From: Pseudomonas putida
GTDB lineage: Bacteria > Pseudomonadota > Gammaproteobacteria > Pseudomonadales > Pseudomonadaceae
Direction: 5' to 3'
Assembly (NCBI GenBank): GCA_041071465.1
Contig: CP163498.1
Location: 5,598,001-5,662,000 of the forward strand
Length of the DNA stretch: 64,000 nt
The first letter of the stretch is position 1. Each line of letters starts with the position of its first letter. The position numbers and the translations under genes are program-made. Shown here one piece after another: positions 27,397 through 37,434 of this stretch. Under the pieces are notes generated by a model. The model was not told the DNA's origin and searched no databases. It saw nothing but the letters and a program-made list of their open reading frames with translations.

Positions 27397-28856
27397 AAAG
27401 TACGTCTATCGGTCTGATCGCAGCCGTTGCATTGGCTCTGGGTGGCGGTGCGGGCTATTGGTTGGCAGCACGCGGGCAAAGTGCCAAGGCGCCGAGTTCA
27501 GAGGAGCAAAAGGCACTTTACTGGTACGACCCGATGTACCCGCAGCAACACTTTTCCGCACCAGGCAAGTCGCCCTTCATGGATATGCAGCTGGTGCCGA
27601 AATACGCGGGAGGCACCCCGGATGACACACGGCCCGCTGTGCAGATTACGCCGGGTATCCAGCAGAACCTTGGGGTCAGGCTGGCGACAGTTACCCAGGG
27701 TCGCCTTGAGCGCACACTGCAGGTCAGCGGTGTACTGGCCTTCGACGAGCGCGACTTCAGTGTGCTGCAAGCGCGAACCGCAGGGTTCGTCGAACGCACT
27801 TACGGGCGCGCCACAGGTGATGCAGTGACCAAGGGGGCACCGCTGGCCGATGTACTTGCGCCAGAATGGGTAGGGTTGCAAGAAGAGTTTCTGGCGCTGC
27901 GTCGTTCGGGTGATGCCGGCCTGCAGGCAGCCGCCCGCCAGCGCCTGTTGCTGGCGGGAATGCCGGCGACGTTGATTGACCGGGTCGCACGCAGCGGCAA
28001 GGTGCAGGCCCTGGTGACATTGGTTGCCCCCACCGCCGGTGTCATCCAGGCGCTGGAGCTACGCCCAGGCATGACCGTACTACCTGGCGCTACCCTGGCG
28101 CGCATCAACGGTGTGACCAACGTCTGGCTTGAGGCAGCAGTACCTGAAGCTCAGGCTCAGGGCTTGCGTGAAGGCTTGGCAGTGCAAGCCGAACTGCCCG
28201 CCTATCCCGGCCATGCATTGACCGGCAAGCTGACAGCGCTGCTGGCTGATGCGGACCTGCAAAGCCGTACCTTGCGGCTGCGCATCGAGCTGCCCAACCT
28301 CGAGGGTCGATTGCGCCCTGGCATGACCGCCCAGGTCACCCTGCATCCGGTTGGGCAAGCCGATGACAGCTTGCTGATACCTGCCGAGGCCGTGATCCGT
28401 ACCGGTAAACGCAATGTGGTGATGCTTGCCGAAGATCAAAGCCACTTCCGCCCGATCGAAGTGGTGCTGGGCCAGGAAAGCGGTGGCCAGGTCGCCGTGC
28501 TGCAAGGGCTGCAGGCAGGCCAGCGGGTAGTGGCGTCGGGGCAATTTCTTATTGACTCCGAGGCCAGCCTCAAGGGCATCGAGGCTGCAACTGCGCAAGA
28601 GACCCCACTGGTACCTGCACAACCGCCACTGCACGAGGCAGACGGGCAAATTGTGCAGATAGACGGCAAGCAGCTCACCATCGCCCATGGCCCTTTCATC
28701 ACCTTGGGCATGCCTGGAATGACCATGACCTTCCCGGTGGCCGACTCCGTGATGCTCGCCGGGCTGAAAGTGGGTAGTCGCATTCACTTTGGTATCCGCG
28801 AACGTGACGAAGGCATGGTGATCGAGCAGATCGGTGCGCAGGAGAGTCAGCCATGA
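27393..28856 (+). CDS. cusB: CusB-like RND adaptor with N-terminal metal-binding and C-terminal CusF-like domains
   Basis: Periplasmic adaptor of 487 residues anchored by an N-terminal hydrophobic segment. Near residues 43-72 the heavy-metal-binding domain is seen ([12 protein letters not shown] and [12 protein letters not shown]). Lipoyl and barrel domains follow. The last 80 residues ([18 protein letters not shown] and [12 protein letters not shown]) are a CusF-type copper/silver-binding domain fused to the adaptor, with the Met/His residues expected of CusF. ATGA overlaps link it to both neighbours. Cu/Ag specificity is inferred from the CusF module. Confidence 0.9.
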   Translation: MKSTSIGLIAAVALALGGGAGYWLAARGQSAKAPSSEEQKALYWYDPMYPQQHFSAPGKSPFMDMQLVPKYAGGTPDDTRPAVQITPGIQQNLGVRLATVTQGRLERTLQVSGVLAFDERDFSVLQARTAGFVERTYGRATGDAVTKGAPLADVLAPEWVGLQEEFLALRRSGDAGLQAAARQRLLLAGMPATLIDRVARSGKVQALVTLVAPTAGVIQALELRPGMTVLPGATLARINGVTNVWLEAAVPEAQAQGLREGLAVQAELPAYPGHALTGKLTALLADADLQSRTLRLRIELPNLEGRLRPGMTAQVTLHPVGQADDSLLIPAEAVIRTGKRNVVMLAEDQSHFRPIEVVLGQESGGQVAVLQGLQAGQRVVASGQFLIDSEASLKGIEAATAQETPLVPAQPPLHEADGQIVQIDGKQLTIAHGPFITLGMPGMTMTFPVADSVMLAGLKVGSRIHFGIRERDEGMVIEQIGAQESQP

Positions 28857-31800
28857 TTGCGCAACTGATACGCTGGTCGGTGGGCAACCGGGTGCTGGTT
28901 CTGTTCGCCACGTTGTTTTTGGTGGCCTGGGGCGTGCTCTCGGTGCGTAGCCTGCCAATCGACGCGTTGCCGGACTTGTCGGACGTGCAAGTCATCATTC
29001 GCACCTCCTACCCTGGGCAAGCGCCACAGATTGTGGAAAACCAGGTGACCTACCCACTGACCACCACCATGCTCTCAGTGCCTGGCGCCAAGACAGTGCG
29101 CGGCTTCTCGGCCTTTGGCGACAGCTTCGTCTACGTGTTGTTCGAGGATGGCACCGACCTCTACTGGGCACGCTCGCGGGTCCTGGAGTATCTGAGCCAG
29201 GTGCAATCGCGCCTACCTGCGTCGGCCAAACCCATACTCGGGCCAGATGCCACAGGTGTGGGCTGGATTTATCAATACGCGCTGGTCGACCGCCGTGGTG
29301 GTCATGACCTGGCGCAACTGCGCAGCCTGCAGGATTGGTTCTTGCGCTTCGAGCTCAAGACCCTGCCTGATGTCGCCGAAGTGGCGAGTATCGGCGGCAT
29401 GGTCAAGCAGTACCAAGTGGTGCTCGACCCGTTGCGCCTGGCCACGCTTGGCATTACCCAAGCGCAGGTGACGGATGCCATCGCCAAGGCCAACCAGGAA
29501 ACCGGCGGGGGTGTCCTTGAGCAAGGTGAGGCGCAATTCATGGTTCGTGCTTCGGGTTACCTGAAGACACTCGATGATTTGCGCGCCATCCCCCTGCGTC
29601 TGGCCACCAATGGCGCACCAGTAACGCTTGGCGATGTCGCCACCGTACAGCTTGGGCCAGAGGCGCGCAGAGGGATTGGTGAACTGGATGGCCAGGGCGA
29701 GGCCGTGGGTGGTGTGGTCATTTTGCGCAGCGGCAAAAACGCAAGGGAAGCCATTGCCCGCGTCAAGGAAAAACTCGAAGCGTTGAAGAAGGGCCTGCCC
29801 GCCGGGGTGGAGCTGGTCACCACCTATGATCGCAGCCAATTGATCGACCGCGCCGTGGACAACCTGAGCCAAAAACTGCTCGAAGAGTTCATCGTGGTCG
29901 TACTGGTGTGCGCGGCGTTTCTCTGGCACCTGCGTTCATCACTGGTGGCGATCGTCTCCCTGCCAGTGGGGGTGCTGATTGCACTGATCGTCATGCGCCA
30001 TCAGGGGATGAACGCCAACATCATGTCACTTGGCGGCATCGCTATCGCTATCGGTGCAATGGTCGACGCGGCAGTGGTAATGATCGAAAACGCACACAAG
30101 CATGTCGAGGCCTGGCATGCCCGCAACCCGGGGGGCCAGCTGCAGGGCGAACAACACTGGAAGGTCATGACCGAGGCGGCAGTCGAGGTGGGGCCGGCCC
30201 TATTCTTCAGCCTGATGATCATCACACTGTCGTTCGTTCCGGTCTTTACCTTGCAGGCCCAGGAAGGACGGTTGTTCGCACCGTTGGCGTTCACCAAGAC
30301 CTACGCCATGGCTGCTGCCGCAGGGCTGGCGGTGACGCTGGTACCGGTGCTGATGGGCTACTGGATTCGCGGCCCGCTGCCAGCGGAGGCGCGCAACCCG
30401 CTTAACCGCGGGCTGATTCGGCTGTATCGCCCCGCGCTGGAGGTTGTGTTACGCCGACCACGCATGACGCTGATGGGCGCACTGCTGATCCTCCTCAGCA
30501 GCCTGTGGCCATTGAACCATTTAGGCGGGGAGTTTCTACCGCCGTTGGACGAGGGCGACCTGCTGTACATGCCCTCTGCGCTTCCTGGGTTATCCACCCA
30601 AAAAGCTTCACAGTTGCTGCAGCGCACCGACCAGCTGATTCGGACCGTGCCCGAGGTGGCCAGCGTATTTGGCAAAGCCGGGCGCGCCGAATCGGCGACC
30701 GACCCCGCGCCGCTGGAGATGTTCGAAACCATCGTGCGCCTGAAGCCGAAAGACCAGTGGCGACCGGGTATGACCAGCGAGAAGCTGATTGAAGAGCTCG
30801 ACCGGACAGTTCAGGTACCAGGGCTGACCAACATCTGGATTCCGCCCATTCGAAACCGGATCGACATGTTGGCTACCGGCATCAAGAGCCCCATTGGCGT
30901 GAAAGTGGCTGGCAGCGACCCCGGGCTGATCGATCGCGTGACACTGGCCGTCGAGCGGGCAGCGAAAACGGTGCCCGGCGTGACCTCGGCATTGGCTGAG
31001 CGCTTGACTGGCGGGCGCTACATCGACCTCGATATCGACCGTCAGGCGGCAGCGCGCCACGGCCTGAACATCGCAGACGTGCAAGCCATTGTTGCCGGAG
31101 CCATCGGTGGTGAAACCATTGGCGAAACGGTTGAAGGGTTGGCGCGCTATCCCATCAGCGTAAGGTACCCACGGGAATGGCGAGACTCCGCCGATGCACT
31201 GCGTCAGTTGCCGATCTACACAGCCCAGGGCGGGCAGATCACCCTTGGTACCGTCGCACAGGTGCGCATCACCGATGGTCCACCGATGCTCAAGAGCGAG
31301 AACGCCCGCCCTTCGGGCTGGGTTTACATCGACGTACGCGGTCGTGATCTGTCGTCCGTGGTGGCCGACCTGCGCCAAGTGGTAGAGCGCGAGGTGAAGC
31401 TTGAACCCGGCATGAGCCTCAGCTACTCCGGCCAGTTCGAGTATCTGGAGCGTGCCAATGCTCGCCTGACGTGGGTGGTACCGGCAACGCTGGCGATCAT
31501 TTTCGTTCTGCTTTACCTCACCTTCGGCCGTATGGAAGAAGCGCTGCTGATCATGGGTACCTTGCCCTTCGCCCTCACCGGTGGTGTGTGGTTGCTTTAT
31601 CTGATGGGTTTCAACCTGTCGGTGGCCACGGGTGTCGGCTTCATCGCCTTGGCAGGGGTGGCCGCGGAGTTCGGCGTCATCATGCTGCTCTACCTGAACA
31701 ACGCCTGGGCCGAGCGCCTAGCCAAAGGCGAGCACACGCAAGCAGCGCTGCTGGACGCGATTGGCGAAGGTGCCGTGCATCGTATTCGCCCCAAAGCCAT

Positions 31801-31999
31801 GACCGTGGCGGTAATTGTCGCAGGGCTGCTGCCGATTCTCTGGAGCGACGGCACCGGCAGCGAAGTGATGGCGCGAATCGCTGTACCGATGGTGGGCGGC
31901 ATGCTGACTGCACCCTTGCTCTCGCTGTTCGTCATCCCCGCAGCGTACTGGATGATCCGACGCCGACAGGTTGACGGCTTGAAGGTAGGGGCAAGGTGA
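28853..31999 (+). CDS. cusA: CusA-like heavy-metal RND efflux permease
   Basis: Inner-membrane proton-driven pump of 1048 residues (normal HME-RND length) with 12 helices and two large periplasmic loops. N-terminal [20 protein letters not shown] and [15 protein letters not shown] are HME signatures; [20 protein letters not shown] carries the acidic proton-relay residue in helix 4. Together with the TolC-type and CusB-like proteins it spans the envelope. Starts within the adaptor stop. Assigned to the Cus rather than Czc branch mainly because of the CusF-fused adaptor. Confidence 0.92.
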   Translation: MIAQLIRWSVGNRVLVLFATLFLVAWGVLSVRSLPIDALPDLSDVQVIIRTSYPGQAPQIVENQVTYPLTTTMLSVPGAKTVRGFSAFGDSFVYVLFEDGTDLYWARSRVLEYLSQVQSRLPASAKPILGPDATGVGWIYQYALVDRRGGHDLAQLRSLQDWFLRFELKTLPDVAEVASIGGMVKQYQVVLDPLRLATLGITQAQVTDAIAKANQETGGGVLEQGEAQFMVRASGYLKTLDDLRAIPLRLATNGAPVTLGDVATVQLGPEARRGIGELDGQGEAVGGVVILRSGKNAREAIARVKEKLEALKKGLPAGVELVTTYDRSQLIDRAVDNLSQKLLEEFIVVVLVCAAFLWHLRSSLVAIVSLPVGVLIALIVMRHQGMNANIMSLGGIAIAIGAMVDAAVVMIENAHKHVEAWHARNPGGQLQGEQHWKVMTEAAVEVGPALFFSLMIITLSFVPVFTLQAQEGRLFAPLAFTKTYAMAAAAGLAVTLVPVLMGYWIRGPLPAEARNPLNRGLIRLYRPALEVVLRRPRMTLMGALLILLSSLWPLNHLGGEFLPPLDEGDLLYMPSALPGLSTQKASQLLQRTDQLIRTVPEVASVFGKAGRAESATDPAPLEMFETIVRLKPKDQWRPGMTSEKLIEELDRTVQVPGLTNIWIPPIRNRIDMLATGIKSPIGVKVAGSDPGLIDRVTLAVERAAKTVPGVTSALAERLTGGRYIDLDIDRQAAARHGLNIADVQAIVAGAIGGETIGETVEGLARYPISVRYPREWRDSADALRQLPIYTAQGGQITLGTVAQVRITDGPPMLKSENARPSGWVYIDVRGRDLSSVVADLRQVVEREVKLEPGMSLSYSGQFEYLERANARLTWVVPATLAIIFVLLYLTFGRMEEALLIMGTLPFALTGGVWLLYLMGFNLSVATGVGFIALAGVAAEFGVIMLLYLNNAWAERLAKGEHTQAALLDAIGEGAVHRIRPKAMTVAVIVAGLLPILWSDGTGSEVMARIAVPMVGGMLTAPLLSLFVIPAAYWMIRRRQVDGLKVGAR

Positions 32000-32069
32000 G
32001 GTTCGATTTCCCTATGGAGGGGAGCGCTGCGACGATCGAAGACATCCGCAAGCACTAACCCTCCGGTTG

Positions 32070-32106
32070 CTCATCCTGTTTGCCAGAACCCAGCAAACAG
32101 GATGAG
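32070..32106 (+). terminator. Strong hairpin between cusA and the PAS transducer
   Basis: A perfect 14-bp stem (CTCATCCTGTTTGC with GCAAACAGGATGAG) with a 9-base loop, 70 bases after the cusA stop and 63 bases from the convergent gene end. A TTTC follows on the plus strand. Likely terminator for cusA, possibly acting in both directions. Confidence 0.75.
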
Positions 32107-32169
32107 TTTCAAGTGACCTTTGGGTGCAGTCCACGCAGGTGTCGGTCATCTGCACGGCCTGGCAACCGG

Positions 32170-33147
32170 CTAGGAAAGCCCATTGAGCATGTCCTGAACC
32201 TGTTGCGTCGCCTGGCGGGTACTTTGCGCGAGTTTCTTCACTTCATCGGCAACCACCGAAAACCCTCGCCCCACCTCGCCCGCCCTGGCGGCCTCGATGG
32301 CCGCATTCAACGCCAGAAGGTTGGTCTGCTCGGCGATACTTCGAATGACGCTGATCATCTGTGCGATACGCTCGTAGCTGGCTTGATTCTGCTGGCGCAT
32401 CTGCGCTTGGCTGGCCTGGACACTGCGCTCATCGCTGATATCCCGCACAGCCCCGATCACGCGCACCAGCCGCCCTTGCTCGTTTCGCACTGCGCGCCCT
32501 CGCTCGCGGCACCAGATATAACCCCGCTGCTTGTGGCGCATGCGGTATTCGAACACGTACTCCGCCGCCTCAACCGGCGCGATGATCGCGGCATCGAAGA
32601 CGCTCATGATGCCCGGCAGGTCGTCTGGATGAGTGATGTCGACCTGAGATTGCCAGCCATCAGGCAACTCTTCGGATGTATAGCCCATCAGGCAGCGGAA
32701 CTGGTCGGAAAACCGCATGTGACTGGACGGGTGCCCGACATCGCCATGGGCTACCGAGATATCCCACACCCCTTCGGTAAGCGTGGTCTGCAACAACGCC
32801 CAAAGCTGCTGTTGATCCAGTAATACCTGCGCCTGCTGCGCAAGCTCGACACGTCGTGCGTCCAGTTCACGATTGCGCTCGACAAGGCCAGCTTCACGCA
32901 GCTCCGCTGCTCGCAAGCTAGCGCGAGCGGCCTCCAGTTCTACCTCTCGGGCTCCCAGCGACACTTCCAGCCGGCGCAACGCCAAAGCACTCTGCTGGCG
33001 CTGCGCAACCACCTCGCTCAAACCTTGCAGCACCTCGGGACAACGCGCGAGCAGCGGGTACTCAAAGCGCTGTGGCACCTGCCCCGCTTGGGCCTGGGCC
33101 AGTGCCTGGGAAAACGCCTGCATCCAGTGGACTTTCCTGAAAAACAT
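32170..33147 (-). CDS. Soluble PAS-MCP-type signal transducer
   Basis: A 325-residue cytosolic protein. Residues 1-110 are predicted coiled coil, about 115-245 a PAS domain with PAC-like ending ([19 protein letters not shown] as a close paraphrase of what is seen near 200-215, then [11 protein letters not shown]), and the C-terminus is the conserved tip of a chemoreceptor signalling domain ([35 protein letters not shown]). There is no membrane helix and no methylation helix after the tip, so the MCP hairpin is truncated. It may sense redox or a cytosolic ligand and touch the CheA/CheW system. Confidence 0.83.
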   Translation of the reverse strand: MFFRKVHWMQAFSQALAQAQAGQVPQRFEYPLLARCPEVLQGLSEVVAQRQQSALALRRLEVSLGAREVELEAARASLRAAELREAGLVERNRELDARRVELAQQAQVLLDQQQLWALLQTTLTEGVWDISVAHGDVGHPSSHMRFSDQFRCLMGYTSEELPDGWQSQVDITHPDDLPGIMSVFDAAIIAPVEAAEYVFEYRMRHKQRGYIWCRERGRAVRNEQGRLVRVIGAVRDISDERSVQASQAQMRQQNQASYERIAQMISVIRSIAEQTNLLALNAAIEAARAGEVGRGFSVVADEVKKLAQSTRQATQQVQDMLNGLS

Positions 33148-33203
33148 GCACCCGCTCCTGCTGTGGTTTTCGACGTACAGGCGTACGCGCTCTGGACGTC
33201 ATA

Positions 33204-33229
33204 CAAAAAACGCCGGCGGGAGGCCGGCG
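33204..33229 (-). terminator. Intrinsic terminator reading leftward, upstream of the PAS transducer
   Basis: CGCCGGC pairs with GCCGGCG around CTCCC, followed on the minus strand by a TTTTTT tract. This is a textbook rho-independent terminator, but it lies 57 bp upstream of a minus-strand gene and no minus-strand gene precedes it. Confidence 0.75.
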
Positions 33230-33305
33230 CTTAAATGCAGTACGTATGAAGTAAGAGATCGCCTGGTGAGGCAGCGCCACTATCCTCTACTGCCAGCCCC
33301 TATTG

Positions 33306-33340
33306 CTTGCTTGAACCTGCCAGCCAGCTTGTCCCTGCGT
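33306..33340 (+). repeat. 35-bp motif shared with 63555-63589
   Basis: 30 of 35 bases match (starting CTTGCTTGA, ending CTGCGT). Both copies have the same orientation relative to the downstream transport gene, 116 and 131 bp before the ATG. Confidence 0.5.
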
Positions 33341-33456
33341 GACTTTCATGCGGTCCACCAGAGCATGCGCATTTGGCGACATGCACCGTGCATCAGCTAA
33401 TTGCACGCATACTCATGAAGACATGTCCGCCATCGCCGCTTCAGGAGGTTGCCACC

Positions 33457-35139
33457 ATGCTTGACCGGGTCATGGATGCACTGCGAGACAATCCCGAAAT
33501 CGCTGTATTTCTCGCCATTGCCCTGGGCATCCTGCTCGGCCGTATCAAGCTGGGCAGTTTCCATCTGGGTTCTGTCGCTGGCGCACTGCTGATGGGGCTG
33601 CTGATTGGTCAGATCGGCCTGCAAGTGCCCCACGAACTGAAATCGGTATTCTTCGCCTTGTTCATCTATGCGGTCGGCTTCAAGAGTGGGCCGGAATTCT
33701 TCGGCAGCCTCAACCGCGGCACGTTCAAGCTGGTCATTCTCTCGCTGGTGCTGTGCGGCACTGCCCTGGCAGTGATTCTGGCGATGAACGCGCTGTACGG
33801 CTTCGATGCAGGCTTTACCGCAGGCCTGGGCGCCGGCGCCCTGACGGACACGGCGATCATGGGCACGGCCAGCAGCGCGATCGCCCAATTACCGCTGGAC
33901 GCGGCAGCCAAGGCCGAGCTCAACAGCCACATGGCTGTAGCCTATGCGATCACCTATGTATTCGGCACCGTCGGGCTGATCGTCTTCGTCGGCAGCCTGG
34001 CGCCACGCCTGCTCGGGGTGGACTTGCGCAGCAGCGCCCAGGCGCTGGAGCGTGAACTGGGCATTGAACGCAATGAAGACGCCATCAGCATCCCTTATAC
34101 CCGCATCGTCGTGCGCGCCCATCGGCTCACGGCCGCCCATGCAGCCGGCACAACCATCGCCGATGTGGAGGCGCTGCACCCGGCGCTGAGCATCGAACGC
34201 GTCACCCGCGCCGGGCAACACCTGGAGCGCGACCCGGCATTGCGCCTTGAACGTGACGACATCCTGGGCATATACGCCCTGCGCGATGCTGTGAGCGATC
34301 TGCACGGCTGGATAGGCCCGGAAGTGGATCACCCGCAAAGCCTGTCGTTCGCCACCCGCAGCGCCGACATCGTGCTGACCAGCCGCCACCTGGCCGGTCG
34401 CAGCCTGCATCAGGTGAAGGCCGCACTTACCGGTTCCGAGCGCATGGGTTGCTTTCTCACGGGCATCACCCGTCAAGGCCTGCCCCTGCCCCTTTTGCCG
34501 GAAACCATTCTGCGTCGGGGCGATGTCATCAGCCTTACTGGGCGAGCCAGCAGTGTTGACGCATTGGCCGCGCAACTGGGCCGGATCCGACACGCCAGCT
34601 ACCGCAGCGATATCGCCATCCATGCGCTGGGCCTGGTTGCCGGTTCACTGGTGGGGCTGCTGTCTACCCACATCGGCATGATTCCAGTGGAACTCGGCAT
34701 CGGCGGTGGCGTGTTGCTAGCCGGGCTGTTGATCGGTTGGTACAACTCGCGACATCCCGATCTCGGCGCCCTGCCACCTGCCGCACAGTGGGCGTTTTCC
34801 GAGTTTGGCCTGACCGCCTTCGGCGCGGTCGTGGGCTTGCTGGCCGGGCCGGCGGCGCTGACGGCGGTCAGGGAACAAGGCATGGCACTGTTGCTGGCAG
34901 GCGCACTGGTGACCCTCATTCCGCCGCTGGTCACACTCTACGTTGGCCGCTACGTGCTGCGCTTGCATCCGATGATCCTGTTGGGCGCGCTGGCCGGAGC
35001 ACAGACCGAAGCGGCCTCGATGAACAAGATCATCGAGCAGTCGGGAAGCAATACCCCAGTCATCGGTTTCACCGTCTGCTATGCCGTCTCCAATGTGCTG
35101 CTCGCAGTATGTGGCCCGATCATCATCGCCTTTGCCTGA
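33457..35139 (+). CDS. aspT: AspT/YidE-family transporter (aspartate-alanine exchanger type)
   Basis: A 560-residue inner-membrane antiporter with two five-helix AspT modules (about 10-165 and 395-555) flanking two TrkA-C-like domains (about 200-380). The characteristic repeats are GAGALTDTAIMGTASSA and GALAGAQTEAASMNKI. Known AspT exchanges aspartate for alanine, with aspartate decarboxylation generating proton-motive force. AGGAGG lies 7 bases before ATG 33457; the frame opens earlier at 33373 without support. No decarboxylase gene is adjacent in this window, so substrate is by family only. Confidence 0.87.
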   Translation: MLDRVMDALRDNPEIAVFLAIALGILLGRIKLGSFHLGSVAGALLMGLLIGQIGLQVPHELKSVFFALFIYAVGFKSGPEFFGSLNRGTFKLVILSLVLCGTALAVILAMNALYGFDAGFTAGLGAGALTDTAIMGTASSAIAQLPLDAAAKAELNSHMAVAYAITYVFGTVGLIVFVGSLAPRLLGVDLRSSAQALERELGIERNEDAISIPYTRIVVRAHRLTAAHAAGTTIADVEALHPALSIERVTRAGQHLERDPALRLERDDILGIYALRDAVSDLHGWIGPEVDHPQSLSFATRSADIVLTSRHLAGRSLHQVKAALTGSERMGCFLTGITRQGLPLPLLPETILRRGDVISLTGRASSVDALAAQLGRIRHASYRSDIAIHALGLVAGSLVGLLSTHIGMIPVELGIGGGVLLAGLLIGWYNSRHPDLGALPPAAQWAFSEFGLTAFGAVVGLLAGPAALTAVREQGMALLLAGALVTLIPPLVTLYVGRYVLRLHPMILLGALAGAQTEAASMNKIIEQSGSNTPVIGFTVCYAVSNVLLAVCGPIIIAFA

Positions 35140-35146
35140 CGCCTCG

Positions 35147-35164
35147 ACTTGCCCGCCGGCAAGT
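35147..35164 (+). terminator. Short hairpin after aspT
   Basis: ACTTGCC pairs with GGCAAGT around CGCC, 7 bases after the stop. No U-tract, so it is a weak terminator candidate. Confidence 0.45.
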
Positions 35165-35351
35165 GTCGTCTAAAGTACTGACTCACAGTGCCAGCAGCTG
35201 CTACTCATTCAGAATGTGAAATTGTCGTGAAAAGAGTGTGCCCGGCGCCAGCTGCCTGATTTCAACATGGCTACCCTGCTTCTACTACGCCTCAACGTTC
35301 GCTGGTAGTTGCCATAAAACGGTACAGCGCTTCAGTCACAAGGAGCGTCTG

Positions 35352-36644
35352 ATGGAATCGTTGTACTGCCTGCGCCGCTCAGCAGCCCTGTTGCTTTGCA
35401 CGGCATCCTTGTTCGGCAATGCGGCCTGGGCTGGTGGCATCCTCATCTATGAAGCCGGCCAGGAGGGCAACGGCCTGGCCAATGCCGGGTCTGCCGCACT
35501 GGCCACCGACCCCAGCGTGCTGATGAGCAACCCGGCGGGCATCACCCGGCTCAAAGGCACTCAGATTAGCGCCAACGCCCAGGTCATTCTTGGCGACCTG
35601 CGTTTTTCCCGCGACGCCGGCAACCAGTTCGACGGCAACGAAGGCGGCAATGCGCTGCAATACCTGCCCGGTACCAGCCTGTTCATCAGCCACCAGCTCG
35701 ACGAGCGCTCTGCCATCGGTTTCGGCATGTATGGCAACTTTGGCCTGGCGCTGGACTACGACGACGACTGGGCCGGCCGCTATTTCACCCAGGAGGCCGC
35801 AGTGATTGGCGTTTCGATGCAACCGACCTGGGCCTACAAGTTCACCGACGACCTGTCCATCGGGGTTGGCCCGCGCATCATGGTCGGCTACTACCGCACC
35901 GAGATGGCCATCAACAATAACCTGCTGGGCCTGGCCGACCGGCCCGATGGCCAGCTGGAGTACAAGGACACCGATGTCGGCGTAGGCGTCAACCTGGGCC
36001 TGTTGTACCAGCTTGATGCCCGCACCCGTGTGGGCCTGGCCTACACCAGCAAGGTCAAGCTGGAGTTCGAGGACAAGCCGCACCTCAAGGACATCGACAA
36101 CCCGCTGCTCAACGTCGCCCTGCGCCGCCTCGACGTAGATTCGCTGGAGCTCGACCTCAACGTGCCGCAAACCGTCACCTTCAGCATCGCCCACGAGCTG
36201 GACGACCAGTGGACCCTGCTCGGCAGCCTCAACTGGCAGGACTGGAGCGACTTTGGCGACGTCGGCGTGGAGGTGGACAGCGACGCTGGCGGCACCAGCC
36301 GCACCGTCGACCGCCAATACAAGGACACCTGGCATGCCTCCGTGGGCGCACAGTACCAGGCCACCCGACAATGGCGCTGGAGCGTCGGCCTGGGTTACGA
36401 CAGCTCGGCCGTGGACGATAAGGACCGCACGGTCGACAACCCCATGGGCGAGGCCTGGCGGTTGGCTACCGGGGTCAACTACCAGGTCGATGAGGGCCTG
36501 GAGCTGCACCTGGCCTACACCTTGGTGTGGCTCGGCGACATGGACGTCGAGCAGACCAAGGCGCGCTCGGGCAACACGCTGTCAGGCAGCTATGACAACA
36601 GCGCTTTGCACATCATTGGCGGTGGCGCCACCTGGCGCTTCTGA
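35352..36644 (+). CDS. FadL-family outer-membrane transport protein
   Basis: A 430-residue outer-membrane beta-barrel for hydrophobic substrates. Signal peptide about 1-27 (SAALLLCTASLFGNAAWA), then the FadL N-terminal hatch (GNGLANAGSAALATDPSVLMSNPAG, abbreviated in the conserved NPAG motif). The C-terminus ends in the barrel signal GATWRF. AAGGAG lies 6 bases before the ATG. It is followed after 50 bp by a DUF3313 lipoprotein and an AraC regulator, which suggests a small envelope operon for long-chain lipid or aromatic hydrocarbon uptake; substrate unknown. Confidence 0.88.
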   Translation: MESLYCLRRSAALLLCTASLFGNAAWAGGILIYEAGQEGNGLANAGSAALATDPSVLMSNPAGITRLKGTQISANAQVILGDLRFSRDAGNQFDGNEGGNALQYLPGTSLFISHQLDERSAIGFGMYGNFGLALDYDDDWAGRYFTQEAAVIGVSMQPTWAYKFTDDLSIGVGPRIMVGYYRTEMAINNNLLGLADRPDGQLEYKDTDVGVGVNLGLLYQLDARTRVGLAYTSKVKLEFEDKPHLKDIDNPLLNVALRRLDVDSLELDLNVPQTVTFSIAHELDDQWTLLGSLNWQDWSDFGDVGVEVDSDAGGTSRTVDRQYKDTWHASVGAQYQATRQWRWSVGLGYDSSAVDDKDRTVDNPMGEAWRLATGVNYQVDEGLELHLAYTLVWLGDMDVEQTKARSGNTLSGSYDNSALHIIGGGATWRF

Positions 36645-36694
36645 CGCCCCGGCAAAGCGGTGGGCATTGATCAACGCAACGAAGGAGAAGCTGC

Positions 36695-37362
36695 ATGAAC
36701 ACCAAGACATTGGCTGCATCGCTGTGCCTTGCAACCCTCATGCTGCAGGGGTGCGCCAGCAAGTACGTGGAGTCCGACCAGTATTCAGGGTTCCTGAAGG
36801 ACTACAGCATCCTCAAGGAAGACAAGTCGCCGTCCGGCGCGCCAGTCATGCGCTGGATCAAGCCCGGGTCGATGCCAAGCGCTACACCAGCGTGTACATA
36901 GAGCCAAGCCAGCTCTACCCCAAACCGCAACCGACCGACAAAGTGCCGCAATCGACCTTGACGGGGATCACCCAGTACTACGACCAGACCCTGAAGAACC
37001 ACTTCTCCCAGGTATTACCGCTGGCCACCAGCCCTGGTCCGCGCGTACTGGTGGTGCGCCCGGCGATAACGGCGGTGAGCGCCCAGACCAAAAGCCTGCG
37101 CCCTTATGAAGTCATTCCGATTGCGTTGATCGCCGCAGGCATCAGCACCGCCACCGGTATCCGTGACCAGGACACCAGCATCGCCACCGAAGCGGCGTTC
37201 CTTGATGGTGACAGCAACCAGGTGGTGGCCGAAGTGGTGCGCAAAGGTGCAGGTACCGAGCTGGATGACTCATCCCAGGTCATGCAGGCAAAAGACGCCA
37301 AAGCCGTACTCGATGGCTGGGCCAAGGACATGGTCGGCTCCTTCCAGGCATTGCGGAAATAG
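36695..37362 (+). pseudogene. DUF3313 lipoprotein, frameshifted
   Basis: Starts ATG 36695 with AAGGAG upstream, lipobox LMLQGC at about residue 20. The frame goes MRWIKPG and then breaks at the GGG run 36866-36868; the -1 frame resumes VDAKRYTSVYIEPSQLYP and runs to a TAG at 37362 (VGSFQALRK). One extra G restores an ORF of about 222 residues, the usual DUF3313 length. Outer-membrane lipoprotein of unknown function. Likely sequence error. Confidence 0.8.
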
Positions 37363-37434
37363 GCCGCTTCCCTCAAGCACGGCCCTGCCCAGGAGCGTGC
37401 AGGCCTGCCCCGGTCACTGATGAGGCGCGATTCC

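Larger units (their letters stand above)
33148..33456. other. Divergent intergenic region, PAS transducer / AspT
   Basis: About 310 bp with no supported coding gene. It holds a minus-strand intrinsic terminator (33204-33229) and a 35-bp segment repeated at 63555 (both listed separately). Confidence 0.5.

Noticed and set aside
35379..36509. Long antisense frame (376 codons) on the minus strand
   Set aside because: It lies wholly inside the FadL-like gene; its composition is a GC-rich shadow with no domain and no SD.
36695..36901. Separate 68-residue lipoprotein gene
   Set aside because: The following frame continues the same DUF3313 protein; the short frame is just its N-terminal part.
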